Below are positions 1-12,000 of a stretch of 64,000 nucleotides of DNA, one piece after another. Both the position numbers and the translations under genes were made by a program. This DNA comes from Marisa cornuarietis (lineage: Eukaryota; Mollusca; Gastropoda; Architaenioglossa; Ampullariidae), in NCBI GenBank assembly GCA_004794655.1, contig SMMW01000534.1, positions 3,963,001 to 4,027,000 of the forward strand, in the 5' to 3' direction. The number at the start of each line of letters is the position of its first letter. The stretch's first letter is position 1. Under the pieces are notes generated by a model. The model saw only the letters and a list, made by a program, of their open reading frames with translations, made no database searches and was not told the DNA's origin.

Positions 1-511
1 AAATTTAAAGATGCAACGAAAAATGTAATGAAGCACAAGGCCTGTGACAAAATGAAGATTCTATGGTCCACAGATCAGAAGCAAAAGTTACAATTCCAGA
101 GAAAAGCCTTGGACAGGATGGCACTGACAACAGACTGCAGAGACCATTACAAGCAGAAGTGGTTAGGGGCAGGACACATAAAAGTCAACACAGACCCAGG
201 AACAAGACCAATAAAAAACCCTCAAGTCAGTCAGGTGAGCTCTGTGTTAACAGACCTGAGTTTTTGTAAAGCTCACATGCTATACAGAGAGCTTTGGTGT
301 CAAAGACTGTTGACTATATGACTATATGCAACTCATGTTACATTGTATCAGGCAGGGCAAAAATGCTGCAAATTATTAGCATGAAAGCATGAAAAAAATT
401 AATTAAAAAAGGCACAAGGAAGACAAAAAAATGAAGAAACCCTAAACAAATAAGTATAATGATGAACAAATGGAAATACAAGAGCAAGGGGGAAAAAAAA
501 ACTAAACCCAC

Positions 512-3500
512 CTTGAGAACTCCTCTCAGGATACTACCACCAGCTACTCCCCCAAGCAGATCATCTACTTCACAGCCTGGTTTGTTAACGTCAAATGATC
601 TTATAACTGTAAACAAGAATAAATGACCTGATCACAACATAACAGAATTTGTACATACCCTTGTGAAAAGTGCTGTACGCAAAAAAAACTACAGTAAATG
701 AAAACAATAAAAACACATGCAACAGCAAACTTCTGTCAATTCACCATCCAGTCATTTTTTTACTTGCCAGAATCATTCCCACCATCACAAATAATACATC
801 TATAATTAATTTGATGAGACAGAATAGCCTTGCTTTAGCGTAAATCGGTAACAAATGGAAAAATGTTTAACTTGCAGCAGTTATGAAGCCAGTTATAAAA
901 TCCTTTCCTCCTTTGAGTATTCACATTTATTTGTGTTTATGCACATATCATTATCCAAAGTAAGATAATGTGAACACTCACCTATGAGTCGTGGTTCTGA
1001 TGTGAAGTCACGCACTGGCACAGGAATACGTTTAGTGATGTACTCACAGATGACATCTATATTGTACTTGAGCTGAGCCGACACTGGAATAACTGGTGCA
1101 CCCTCAGCAACTGTGCCTAGAGGAGAAGAGAAGGGGAAGAGAGAAAATAGTTTTAGACTGCCGTGAAAATAAGTCAGGAAACAAAAATAAATAAATAAAT
1201 AAAAACAAAGTAAACCCAACCCTATGATTGAGTATTTCTCCAAGTTTATTTGTCTTCGTTTAGAGACATTTAGAACCAGAGAAGGAAATAAACTGAATGA
1301 CAACATAAGAAGGATAAGTTTGTGAATAAGGGTTCACCTCTGTGCACAAAAGACATCAAGATAGCAAACAAAATCCACATGGAACAATGTGACAATGCAA
1401 GCTTACTTTGGACAACAACAACACTGCAACTCAACAACAATGCCAAAACTTTTAACACTTTTGAGTCTGGACCTTGACCTTTGATTCTGATACCAAGGGA
1501 TACATGAATTGGAAGTACTTAAAAAAATCCCCACAAATAAACCTAAAAGAAAGATGAAATTAAAATTGTAATTAAAGTTCTAAGTTAGGAGGGAAAAAAC
1601 TGTGCCTTATTACATTATAAAACTGCACTTTGTTGTAAATTAGGGATATTAAGTTGTACTTACAAAAAGATAAATCTGATACAGTCTAACACACAACTGA
1701 TGATCACTATGATGTTTTTTCTGTTATTCAGTGGATTTTAATAGTAACACTCTATGTAGATATGAACAATCATAACTTATGATGACCAAGAACAAAAAAG
1801 TGTAAAAGGCTTCAAGGGTGAAAAATCGCCAGCCATCTTTGCATGTGCGGTGATGTCACCAAAGTTTTTTGAAAGACAGGCACATCCAGAAAAATTCTGT
1901 TAGCACCCAAAGAAATTTGAAGCCATGCAAAGTACTATCTTAGCATATAATAATATATATATATATGTACAAACACAGGCATATAAAAATTCAAGGTGGG
2001 TTGGGATCGTTGAGACATAAAAATCCAAGAATGCCAACCTTTCACAAAGGCAAGAATCTGCTCATACTGTTCTTTGGCCTGTGTTTCTTTTACCAGATCA
2101 ATCTTATTCTGCAGAATAAGGATGTGTTTTAGTTTCATGATCTCCACAGCAGCCAAATGCTCAGAAGTCTGTGGCTGGGGACAGGGCTCATTTCCAGCTG
2201 TGCCAAGGAAAAATAAAAGAAATGCAAATTTCCCCAGTCATACATTTGAATTCATCAATTTTATTTCACAAAAACGCATTGCTAGATAAATAAAAAAGGC
2301 AAAATTCACATTAAATTTGACCTTTTTTTGAACAAGCTTACCATAGCATCTAAAGCCCCAGGAACATTGAATAAATAGGAATAAACCTACGAAGCTTCAT
2401 AAAATACAGGATAAATTGCTTTCACCTACCTATCAACAGCAAAGCTGCATCCATAACAGCTGCTCCGTTCAACATGGTAGCCATAAGAATATCATGCCCA
2501 GGGCAGTCTACAAATGAAACATGCCTGAGGCAAAGACAAGAAAGATCTGATAAAAAATAGTTTGCAAACGTATTTACACAAGAAAGCTGTATGTGATGAC
2601 ACAAATGTACCATGACATTAATGATTGTGAAATTTTGTGTCCATGGTTATGACTGCTACTTAAAGGCCATACTTTCACAGTCCGGCAGGAAAGAAAGGAT
2701 TCAACCCAGCAGAGGGAAGTTTAGGTACATGTCGAACCAGATGGAACCAATTATCAAAGAATGGTTGCTAGGGTTCTCAACATCACGTGTGCTCCTTACC
2801 TCCTTTAACTCAATGGCGGTGAGTAGTAACGGGCCAATACGACAACTTGCTTTTACTTTTCGCTACGGGTCGTAACGCAGGTTACTACGTGCTCACACGT
2901 AAAGCAGGATCATAAAAAACACCGTTCTATGCATAAATGAATACTTAAGGGAGGAAACTACTGGAACGTTTAGGAATTGTTCCAAGATCGATTACTTCCC
3001 TTTAACAGCTAAAAAAAAGTCAATCAACTATGTTTTCCGATAGGTATAAAGTAGGGAATAGGTTCACTTTGATCAAGCCCCATATTGTGACTAGTGTCGG
3101 CTACTTAATTCAACATGGATTTGTTCTCCAAAAACCAAATGAGAAAAAAGCAGTAAGTAATATTAAAATCCTAATGTATATTCTAATAAAATGTTTGGTT
3201 GGTACTTTGTTTGTATGTCATGTAAATAACCTTTTCAAAATTCCATTACATGGGTGATTTACCTACACACAAGGGTGATACTCCCTGTCTTAGCCTCTTG
3301 TAGACAAAAAGTTAAGTTGAACCATTTCTTTCTTGCCACAAGCTAGAAGTTAAGTCTTTAACTGTGAGAACCTTACTGTGATAAATTGACCAATTAGCAC
3401 ATATTTTGAGTATCTTTCCCTAACTTATGTTAACAGAAATTATTTTTTTTCTTTCTGTCAACAAAATACATTCATCTAGTGATGTGCAAATATAAAAAAA

Positions 3501-6500
3501 CAGAAAAAGACTCATTTAGTAGGTACAGAGTACTATAGAGTAAAATCACTTGCTACCTAAGCACTCTAAATTTTCCACCACAGCCTTGGCGATCACATGG
3601 AAAGACGTCGTTTGTAGCACTGCCACATGATCTGTAGCATCCTGGTCGTGGGCAGGACTCCTTATCACACTTGTAAATCTGGGAAAACAAACATCACAAT
3701 TAGATATAATAATTTTAAAACGTCTTGTCCAACCATGTGCATGCAAGCATACATGGACATGAATACAAAATGGGCAGTTCTGAACTCTTTCAAGCTTCTA
3801 AACAAGTATAACCGTTCAATTTTCTACTTTCCATATCATCCTGAAAGATCCTGTCAGCTTGGTTACTTACCTTTGCATTAGCATAGCCAAGCTTAATGGT
3901 GATGTTTCTTTCCAGTTCATTTTTAAATCTGACAGTCTGAAATAATCAAATGTAAAGATGATTTTTTTTTAAAGAGTATTAGTACATCTCTAATGTCATA
4001 AGCCAAAATAAACTGAATGTAGGGTTATGGTTCCCTTATCAACTACCATTTCTTATCAAGTACCAGTTCCATGGTACTGAATAAAGAATTGAAATCTAAA
4101 ATACAAAACACACTGTTTCGTCCAACAGAAGGGCCCTCTGCATTTACCTCTACTCAACCAATTACCATTTTCATATCTTTCCAGTACATATGACTATTTA
4201 AAGACCAACCTGAATGGTTTTCGGTTTTCATATATCGGTAGATACAGGCGATATAAACCTAACCTGTAAATTTTAGCCTTCAAAACTCATCCGTTAATTA
4301 ATTACGATTCATACTTACGATCAACAAGCGTCGATAACAGTGTACTACGTCACACTAGTGCACCATTCACAACACTGGCAGCAGTCAACACCAAACAGAG
4401 AGAGAGAATGAGTGACAGCTCGGGTTATTCGGGTGCTGAAAGTCTGCATTTCTCATGGTTTTGAAAAACTGCCTCTTTAGCACAAGAAAAGCAGACTTAA
4501 CGTCCGAATAATCCCAACTGTCGCTCACTCTCTCTGTTTGGTGTTGAAGGCTGCCAATGTTGTGAATGGTGCACTAGTCTGACGTAGTACACTGTTAACA
4601 GCGCTCATTGATCGCAGGTGCGAATCGAGTATTGCTAGCGGATAATTAATTAACGGATGGGTTTTGGAGGCTGCAATTTACAGGTTAGGTTTATATCACC
4701 TATATCTACCGATATCTGCAAAAAACGCAAACCATTCAGGTTGGTCTTTAAACAATGATACATCAATATATCTCCTGCAAGCATTATTTTAAATCTTCAC
4801 CATGCATCTGAAGTAAGCTCACCCAGCTATGACCTACTTGGAAAGCCTTTTAAACCCTCTTACCATGGCAAAGAAATATAAGTACGTACTAAAACAATAG
4901 TGTTTAACTGAAGATGGTGAAGATGACAGTGTGTGATGTTTTTTATTATTGCTGCTCTCATTTAAACATTAGTCCAAAGCATCTATACAGTTTTGAAAAA
5001 GAGAAAAGTAATGAAAATTGCCTACTTTCACTCTGGTGACAGCAATAATCCAAGAAAATTCAATCCTATTTGAACAAAAATAAAATCTACACATCTATGT
5101 GGGCTATCTGCCTTCATCAAAAACATCCATTAGCACCAAACAGACTGGCTCAAATATCTTAAAAATCATTGGCAGTCATTTTCAACAACAGATTCTTCGC
5201 TGGTGTCACCAACAAAGTCATCCTTGAGGAAATTGCTTGATGAGCCACATTTTTTTCAAGTGAAAAAAAAATTGCATAATCGGTCAGTAAATTCAAAAAT
5301 TGCTTCAAAACTGCAAAAGGGGGTGGAGGGAATTGTTTTATGCCAAGCCTGCAGATAAGGCTATATCATGGCAAGGCAGCCAGCCCTGTAAGCAGATCCC
5401 CAATGCAGAGAAAGAACAGCGTGCCTGAGACAAGAACTGAACCCAGGACAGCCAACCTGCACGGTATTGGTGACATCCAAAACTGCAGGAAGAAGACATG
5501 AGAATAGAAACAAAGTTTCTGATTGGTTGCTTTTTACCCAGATCAACCAACTGGAGAGCTTTTCTTGGGTTATACAACAAAGCCACGCTTGTGGCTCATC
5601 ATACTTTGCCAGCAAAGCCACGTTCATGGCCCATTGTACTGAGAGGGTTAAATGGGTCGGTAATTAGTTGTGAAAAAAACTGCAAGCCCTAACGTTTTCT
5701 GTGCATGGGCAACAGCATAAAGTATTACAAAAAATGTAAAAACAAATCAAACTCTTTTTAATGTTTGGAAATATGTTTACCTGTACACCTGAAATGGCCT
5801 TTACCACTGTTGATTTCCCATGGGCCACATGTCCAATAGTTCCTGGCAACACATTTAAAATTTTTTTGAAAATCTTTTTAGATGTAAATTTTAAGAAATT
5901 CTCTGTAGATATAAATTTTATGACAATTTAAAGGATCAAAGTTAATTAATGCTAGCCTATCAGGTACTGTCTCACAAGTCATTTTTCGTTTAAGTTCTTT
6001 TGTGACCAAATGCAGAAATGCTTCTATCACACACGAACGGTAATGATAACACAGGTAGTGAAAATTGGTCATTAATATCACAAGAGATTAATGCTCTGGA
6101 CATTAACATCTTTAGCAGAGATGACTTGTGGCTACATCACATAACCCACTCAAGGCACTATTTTCATGATGCTTAAACAAATTCAGATAACATTTTCCCT
6201 AAAGACTCAAGTGTTCATATTACAGTTGACAATTTATTGCTTCCTCACCTTCTACTACATTCCTCTGCACATTAGAGACACCACTTTGAAAAAAACTTTG
6301 ACTAGCAACACTGGTGTTATTTCCCTAAATATAGGTTTCAATATGATGAAGATTGGGATCTATGGCTGTTCAGCTTTCCAAAAGCATACAACAAATTATA
6401 TTGTCAAATGTGATAAATGAATAGGCAGCTGCTCAGATCAATATCAGCTTTAAAAATGGCATTATTCATTATCAACTACTGCTGAAAAAAAAACTATAGA

Positions 6501-8658
6501 AACAGAAACCCCTGTACTGTCATTTCTAAAACATTTTCTGCAGAGTATGCACTTACGGAATCTAGCATTATGGTGTAAACAATAAATTGTGTGCTCTCTG
6601 ACATGATACTTTGTAAGGGAATTATAGTGGGTAGTCTACCTCAGAAAACTGCTAGTGACATTTTATCATCACTGATTATTTTAACAGTAGTAGTTGTATC
6701 AGGGACTGGAATAATTTGGAAAGGCCTTACAGCCCATTTAATGTTCCAACAGAAAGTCATTTTTCACAATATTGTCTGGGTCTGTGTTTCACATTATACT
6801 GTATAAACCGTTACAACTTTCCTCATCTTCGGACACCAGGTTTCTAAGACAAAGACGTATGGACAGAGATCTTTCTCCTACCAAGCCCCATCAACTTGTA
6901 ACGAATTACCCATCAGCCTTCAAAACCGATTCTATTACCACCTTCAAGTCTAAACTTAAGATGCATCTTTCTAGAATGACGACTTCACTGTGACCCTGTC
7001 CTGACCATGAGCGAGCATAACGTATGTCTGTAATTTGTGTGTGAGCAGGCTGGTTGGTTGTGTTTAACGCCGTGCCACCAACTAAGGCTATATCATGGCT
7101 GTGTGTGAGCAGGTGTGTGTTGTAGAAGTGAGTGTGTCTGTTATATGCCAATGGGTGCATGATTGTTGATGATTCAGTCTATATATGATTTATGTTAACT
7201 GCCCTGAGTAAATCTTTTTGGAAGGCGCTATACAAATTTTCTAAAATAGTTCTGTACATTTTGGCATGTTATCTAGAGCAGGTGTGGGCAAAGTTTTCTT
7301 TGTGTGGGCCGGTCTCAAAATTCTAAGCTGGCAGGCGGTAAAATACCAAAAACCCACACCCAGCGACTGCACAACAAACCTAGTGATAATGGATTGGACA
7401 ACAAATGAGTACATAATGATGTTCAGTTACCAAATTTATTGTGTAAAGTGAAGCTGTTTGAATTCGCTCACAACAGAACTTTAAAACCAGCCTTTCCTTT
7501 GAAGGCATCCGCCCCTGATGCTTTCTAACAAATACATCACATGTTAGCCATGTTATTTATCTCTGTACTTTCTGTTAAAATATTACGGACTGCCGATTTC
7601 TAATGCTGTTGTACTCGATAAATTAAATTTCAATCAAATTAACCTTGCCTGAATAAACAAATTAAAAGCGCACTTTACATTTTGGTAGACAAGCCGGTTC
7701 AAAGACATCCACAGGCCATACTTTGCACATACCTGATCTAGACAGTTTTTAAGGCAGTATGTCTACATGTAAAGAAGCATCAAACCTAGCAAGTTGTAAA
7801 ACATGCAAACTGACGACATACACACAAATAACCCTTACCAATGTTAATAGTAGCTTGTCTGCTTATGACTTCTGCGGTTAATGGCGTAAGCTTTGTTATG
7901 TCCTGAAACAAAATGTTTTACAGTTAATTCATTCAGAGACACAACTTTTATGTCACTATCCAATGAAGCTGAACTGTTATCACTCGCCCTGTCAATCTGC
8001 AGATTGTTTTATGCTAAAGCAAAATCGCTTGCCGTTTCGTTATCAATAAAAAAAAAACACTAGAGAACAAGTTATCGCCTTCTTCTTCGTCTTACTATGA
8101 ATTCTCAACTTCAGAGCAAAAATTATGTGTACTAGCCAATAGAAGGACAAGTACACAATCGGTGACACGGCGTTACGGGAATTTTTCAGTTAAGGTTATC
8201 ATTTTTTTGGTATCCTCTGAGTATAGCACACACTGAAACTCAATCCATTTTTTTTTTCCATGTTTCTACTTCCAAGACAATTTTACTTCGTGGAATCTCA
8301 TGGTCTGTCCTGTCCAAAGTTCGTAGTTTTGAAGAACACTGTCCCATTCTGTTTTTTAAGGGAAGAAGACGAAGATCAAGAAATGAGACTGTTCAATTCA
8401 TCAGACTTTGCGTACTTATAAGAGATGTGCTCTTGTCTTAAATGAAATCAGCTGTTTTACTCAGCCATATTCACACTCAAGCGTACTTTAACATGGAAAG
8501 ACAAATACCACCCCATTACTTGAGAGTAATTTGTATTGAACGTTCGTACCTTCCTTCAGTCTTTAATATAAACATCTTTACTCGCTCACCAAAATGCTTA
8601 AGTCTTGCTTGGACAAATGTGGTTGCTTAGTCTCTACTTTATCATCTTCCCCGGCCAT
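512..8658 (-). CDS. EIF2S3: eIF2 subunit gamma (partial, 3' exons outside window)
   Basis: This encodes the GTP-binding gamma subunit of cytosolic translation initiation factor eIF2, which delivers initiator Met-tRNA to the 40S ribosome. Coding exons in transcript order are 8658-8590, 7902-7839, 5842-5781, 3936-3871, 3678-3557, 2524-2430, 2197-2039, 1116-982 and 606-512. All junctions are GT-AG and phases agree across every junction, giving 289 codons. Visible motifs are the P-loop AHGKST (about residues 51-56), switch region KLGYANAK, a cysteine-rich zinc-knuckle exon ([11 protein letters not shown]), DCPGH (134-138), NKID (190-193) and VSAQ (224-227). The start ATG sits in CCTCAACATGGCCGG and gives an N-terminus MAGEDDK typical of the family. 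The last exon seen ends at ILRGVLK, so compared with the human protein (about 472 residues) roughly 180 C-terminal residues lie past the left edge. The donors of introns 5 (GTAGCA) and 7 (GTTGGC) are weak but forced by the reading frame. Family assignment is secure; the exon ends are my reading. Confidence 0.95.
4197..4752. mobile_element. Foldback MITE: long imperfect palindrome
   Basis: The two halves of this stretch are imperfect reverse complements. The left arm runs about 4197-4433, the right arm about 4505-4752, with a loop of about 70 bp. The outermost bases TTTAAAGACCAACCTGAATG reappear as CATTCAGGTTGGTCTTTAAA at the right end. Smaller matches recur all along the arms, such as CACTAGTGCACCATTCACAA against TTGTGAATGGTGCACTAGT. 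No ORF is present. A TTAA lies at both ends (4198-4201 and 4748-4751), which would fit a TTAA-targeting (piggyBac-like) element, although the ends do not show the usual piggyBac CCY start. It lies in EIF2S3 intron 3. Confidence 0.8.
5336..5480 (-). repeat. SINE-like relic sharing a 3' tail with the 7050-7099 insertion
   Basis: Read on the minus strand, this stretch ends in GCCATGATATAGCCTTA followed by a TGGCA..TAAAAC tail. The first 17 bases also occur in the short insertion at 7050-7099, where they are followed by GGTGGCACGGCGTTAAACAC. The preceding portion contains a weak B-box-like GGGTTCAGTTC. It is probably an old SINE copy in EIF2S3 intron 3. The family is not identified and the left border is uncertain. 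Confidence 0.4.
6823..7250 (+). mobile_element. LINE 3' end, degenerate copy 1
   Basis: The plus strand reads through a decayed non-LTR retrotransposon C-terminus (the stretch [11 protein letters not shown] is the usual FKSKLKTHLF end of such ORF2 proteins), then a stop and a 3' UTR ending GGAAGGCGCTATACAAAT near 7245. The reading frame shifts at least once, since the expected asparagine-rich 'NELPISLQN' block sits in another frame around 6900-6925. The same sequence occurs in opposite orientation at 12146-12523, which confirms that it is a dispersed repeat. The copy is interrupted by a 50-bp insertion at 7050-7099. It lies in EIF2S3 intron 2. Confidence 0.7.
7050..7099 (-). mobile_element. 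5'-truncated SINE tail inserted into LINE copy 1
   Basis: These 50 bp are flanked by a perfect 14-bp direct repeat, TGTGTGTGAGCAGG, at 7036-7049 and 7100-7113. On the minus strand they read GCCATGATATAGCCTTAG followed by TTGGTGGCACGGCGTTAAAC, resembling a SINE 3' end. The paralogous LINE copy at 12146-12523 lacks the 50 bp at the matching place and so serves as an empty site. This indicates target-primed insertion of a very short tail fragment. Confidence 0.65.
7279..7735. mobile_element. hAT-type non-autonomous element (MITE)
   Basis: The left end CAGGTGTGGGCAAAGT and the inverted right end CAGGTATGTGCAAAGT agree at 14 of 16 bases. They are flanked by an 8-bp target duplication, ATCTAGAG at 7271-7278 and ATCTAGAC at 7736-7743 (7 of 8 match). 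CAG-type ends and 8-bp duplications are hallmarks of hAT transposons. The 457-bp interior is AT-rich with no transposase ORF, so it must have been moved by enzyme from elsewhere. It lies in EIF2S3 intron 2. Confidence 0.8.
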
Positions 8659-9075
8659 GTTGAGGTTTCTGATGCAAGCCGGCGATATCCTACAATACCT
8701 TGCTACTTCCTGTGATCGCTATTTCCTCCAATGAAAGAGCGCAACACCATTAAGCCCGTTCCTGAAAATGACCTAGTTTCCCGTCTCGCGGTTCACTTGA
8801 GCATGAGTCAAAACTGAGACAAGCGAATAAAATTTGGTCATATGTCAGCAAAATTTTAAGGAGCGTAAATGAAAAAGGCCATCTTTTTCATTTGTAAGAT
8901 AGTTTCTGTTGCCGTTGCTATTCAAAGAGCTCAAACAACTCGCTATGTACCTACACAGCTGTAATCATGCTTCAGTGACTGAACCTGGAAGAATTGATCT
9001 ATAGTGGCATAGATAATGAAAAATGATACATTGTGCACATGCTGTACGCAGAGACCAAAGACTGTTTAAGTCGTC
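8659..9075. promoter_or_regulatory. Shared divergent promoter region of EIF2S3 and MBTPS2
   Basis: Only about 417 bp separate the EIF2S3 start codon (minus strand, 8658) from the MBTPS2 start codon (plus strand, 9076), so both 5' UTRs and both core promoters must fit here unless there are upstream non-coding exons. I see an ETS-like ACTTCCTG near 8706, a CCAAT near 8729 and no strong TATA box near either start. The arrangement suggests a bidirectional housekeeping promoter. Transcription start sites cannot be read from the sequence. Confidence 0.6.
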
Positions 9076-12000
9076 ATGCTGAGCTCAGTATGGATCGCCT
9101 TGTTATTAGGCTTCTGGTCTACGCTTTATTTGATAGACGTCTTTTTAAAGGTAACTACATTACGTTGAGCACAACAACAGGAAACTAACAGATGGAGCAT
9201 GGCATTCAAGTCTAAAGCTTTTCATTTAAGTTTACTGGCATATACTCCTTGCATCTTTAGGTCTGCTTGTTATAAGTAATTCAACAGGGCTCCATGTTTT
9301 AAAACTGAGGATAGAATTCTAGGACATGATATACAATTTTACAACTATCTTTGTGATACACTGTGACATTCACAACACAGCATCAAGCAAACGACATTAC
9401 CCTGTGGTGGAAAAGGCTCTGGTTTTACCTTTGTACCTTTTCTCTTGGTCCATACATTAACAACTCAGCTAATAAGGCCAGCAGAATATGCATGGTTCTG
9501 TATACATGTAATTTGTAAATCAGACAAACACCAGTCTTACCCAGCAACACTAAAGACATTATTGCACAAACTGGCGAAATTTATTGCAGCAGCATGTTTT
9601 ATCAAACAGGTTGCATTACAACATTTACTAAGAGCACTTTAACAATGTTTAATAGATACTAGGACTCTTACTATCAGCTTAGTGGTGCTGACTTGTTTTT
9701 ACATGGTGAATGTGGGGTAGGTGCATGAGTATGTATGAAAGCTTAACACTACACCAGGGTTAACTGCTGTGTAATATTGACTGTAATTGTGTCAACAATT
9801 ATTATAGCTAGAAGCAACTTGATGGATTTACAGAAGCATTTTGGAGAGGCAAAGGAAAGAGAACTCTAGCAGATGGTAACACCATGCAGTATACCGAGGT
9901 CTGGAAGAATTGATGACCACACAAAGAAGGAGGAGTTGTGGTGATTATCCCAAAACAACACAAGAGCTCCCTACTAATGTGGAAGCCAAACAATGAATGC
10001 CTGCTGTATACCTGACATAACTCATTCCTTTTATGCACCTATGAATAAGGCAGAAGAAGAGGACTAAGAAGACTTTTACAACAGCTTACAGGCAGTAATT
10101 TAGGACATCCCAAGTCATAATGGAATAATAATACAGAGAGATTAGTTTGTGAAATAATGACCTTGTTATAGGAGGAACAATTTTTTCAACATAAGAAGAC
10201 GTAAGTCACCTGATGACAGAACAAAGAGTCAGATTGACCACATTTTCATTTACAGCCAAAAGATGAGGGAAAGGGCAGACATAGGTCATGATCATAACTC
10301 ATTGATATACTTGCTCTAAAGTTCACAAAGCTAAGGCTGGGGTCATCCAAAAATCCTCAGATATTCTAGCCAAGCATAATCATCAACAAGGAAATCCTCG
10401 TAAAAGTCCCATGTACAATGATTTTATGGTAATCAAAATCCAAATGAGGTGATGGAGATGGTTAATTAGGTGCAGCATCCATAAAGGTGTGCTTATACAT
10501 CTTTATGGGTAGGCATCATATGCAACATACACAAACATCCATGCACACAATGTAACATCCAAGTAGGGAGTTTTCATTGCTGAGAACACTGAATAAGCCT
10601 AACTGTTGATAAAATCTCTTTCAGGGTAAGAAATGGTCATCTCGACCATACCTTCACTTCCTAGACAAGAGTGGCCTGTCAGTATCAGTGTGTCAGCTAC
10701 GATGGTACTCTTCAATGTTCAATCGATGTTTTTTACGCTTGGGGCAGTGGAGACCTGGATTTCTGAGGCTATGGTTCACAGCTGGAGTCTTCTTTGCCCT
10801 GGTAGCAATGCTTCTATCGGTTTTCCTGTTGTCACTTTTGGCATTTAACACCATCCGACAGAAGCCTGTTGAGCAGCAAGTCTTGACACCAGTGGTACTG
10901 CTTTACACCTTTATTTGACTGTTTAAGAAGAGCCAAGCAAGTAGATTAAAACTGTGTATCTCAAGAAATAGTTCATCATAAAAACATTAGATTTTATTTA
11001 ATGATACACCAAAGCTATTGCATACCTAATGATTCTGCTTTTAACTTCTGTGTGCCTTAAAGATAAATAGAAACATTTTAAATGGCACTTTCAATCAGAA
11101 AGGTATTCATTTCATTCCTTCTAAAGTTTTTAAAGAGAAGTTTCTCAAAAAAACATACTAGTTTCTTGCAATAAACATTTTCATCTTGAGTTGAACTAAC
11201 CTTTTAATTCTTTGTTTTATGTTTTCCTACTGAATTTGATGTGCACATGAATTTGTTTACTAGATGCCTGGTGTGAACTTGCCTGCCAGTCAGGTCTGGT
11301 ATTACATGCTGACATTGCTTGTCTGTGGTATTCTGCATGAAGTAGGCCATGCTGTTGCTGCTGTGAGGTATTTACTGAGCCACACCTTTCTTTTTTTCAT
11401 GAAAGAATTGGAAGGGGCTGAGATACTTAACATTTTCCTGCATTATTTTTTGGCATTATAGTTGTTACTTTGTTTATCCATATTTGCTTAGACCCAAATC
11501 AGACTTTTAACACTTCAGTGCGTCATAAAAATGTCAGAACTAGTTGGAAGAAGGTTGCGACTTAAGAGATTGTGGCTTAGCATTTCCAGAAACAAATAGG
11601 TTGGATACTTTTTCTGACATTTATTCTGTGTGCATTGGTTAACAAACGTGTCATTTTCTAATTATAATAATCTTTTAGAAGATGGTTATCAATATTATAA
11701 ACTGGTTTTACACAACAATTTTGTGTTTGCAAACCTGGATTTTTTGCAGAGAACAGGTGCGTGTCAATGGCTTTGGCATTTTTATGATGCTTATCTATCC
11801 TGGTGCATTTGTGGACCTTTCTTCTGAACACCTGCAGGTGGTATCTCCATTGCGGCAGCTTCGCATCTACTGTGCAGGCGTGTGGCACAACTTTGTTATC
11901 GTTATTATTGCCATAATTATTCTCCTGTCTCTGCCTGTATTGCTGCTGCCAGTCTACTCACAAGGACATGCTGTGGCCATTACTGGTGTGGAGGAGGTGA

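Noticed and set aside
28..321. 97-codon plus-strand ORF at the window start
   Set aside because: No family resemblance; it lies in what should be an intron or the 3' part of EIF2S3 on the other strand.
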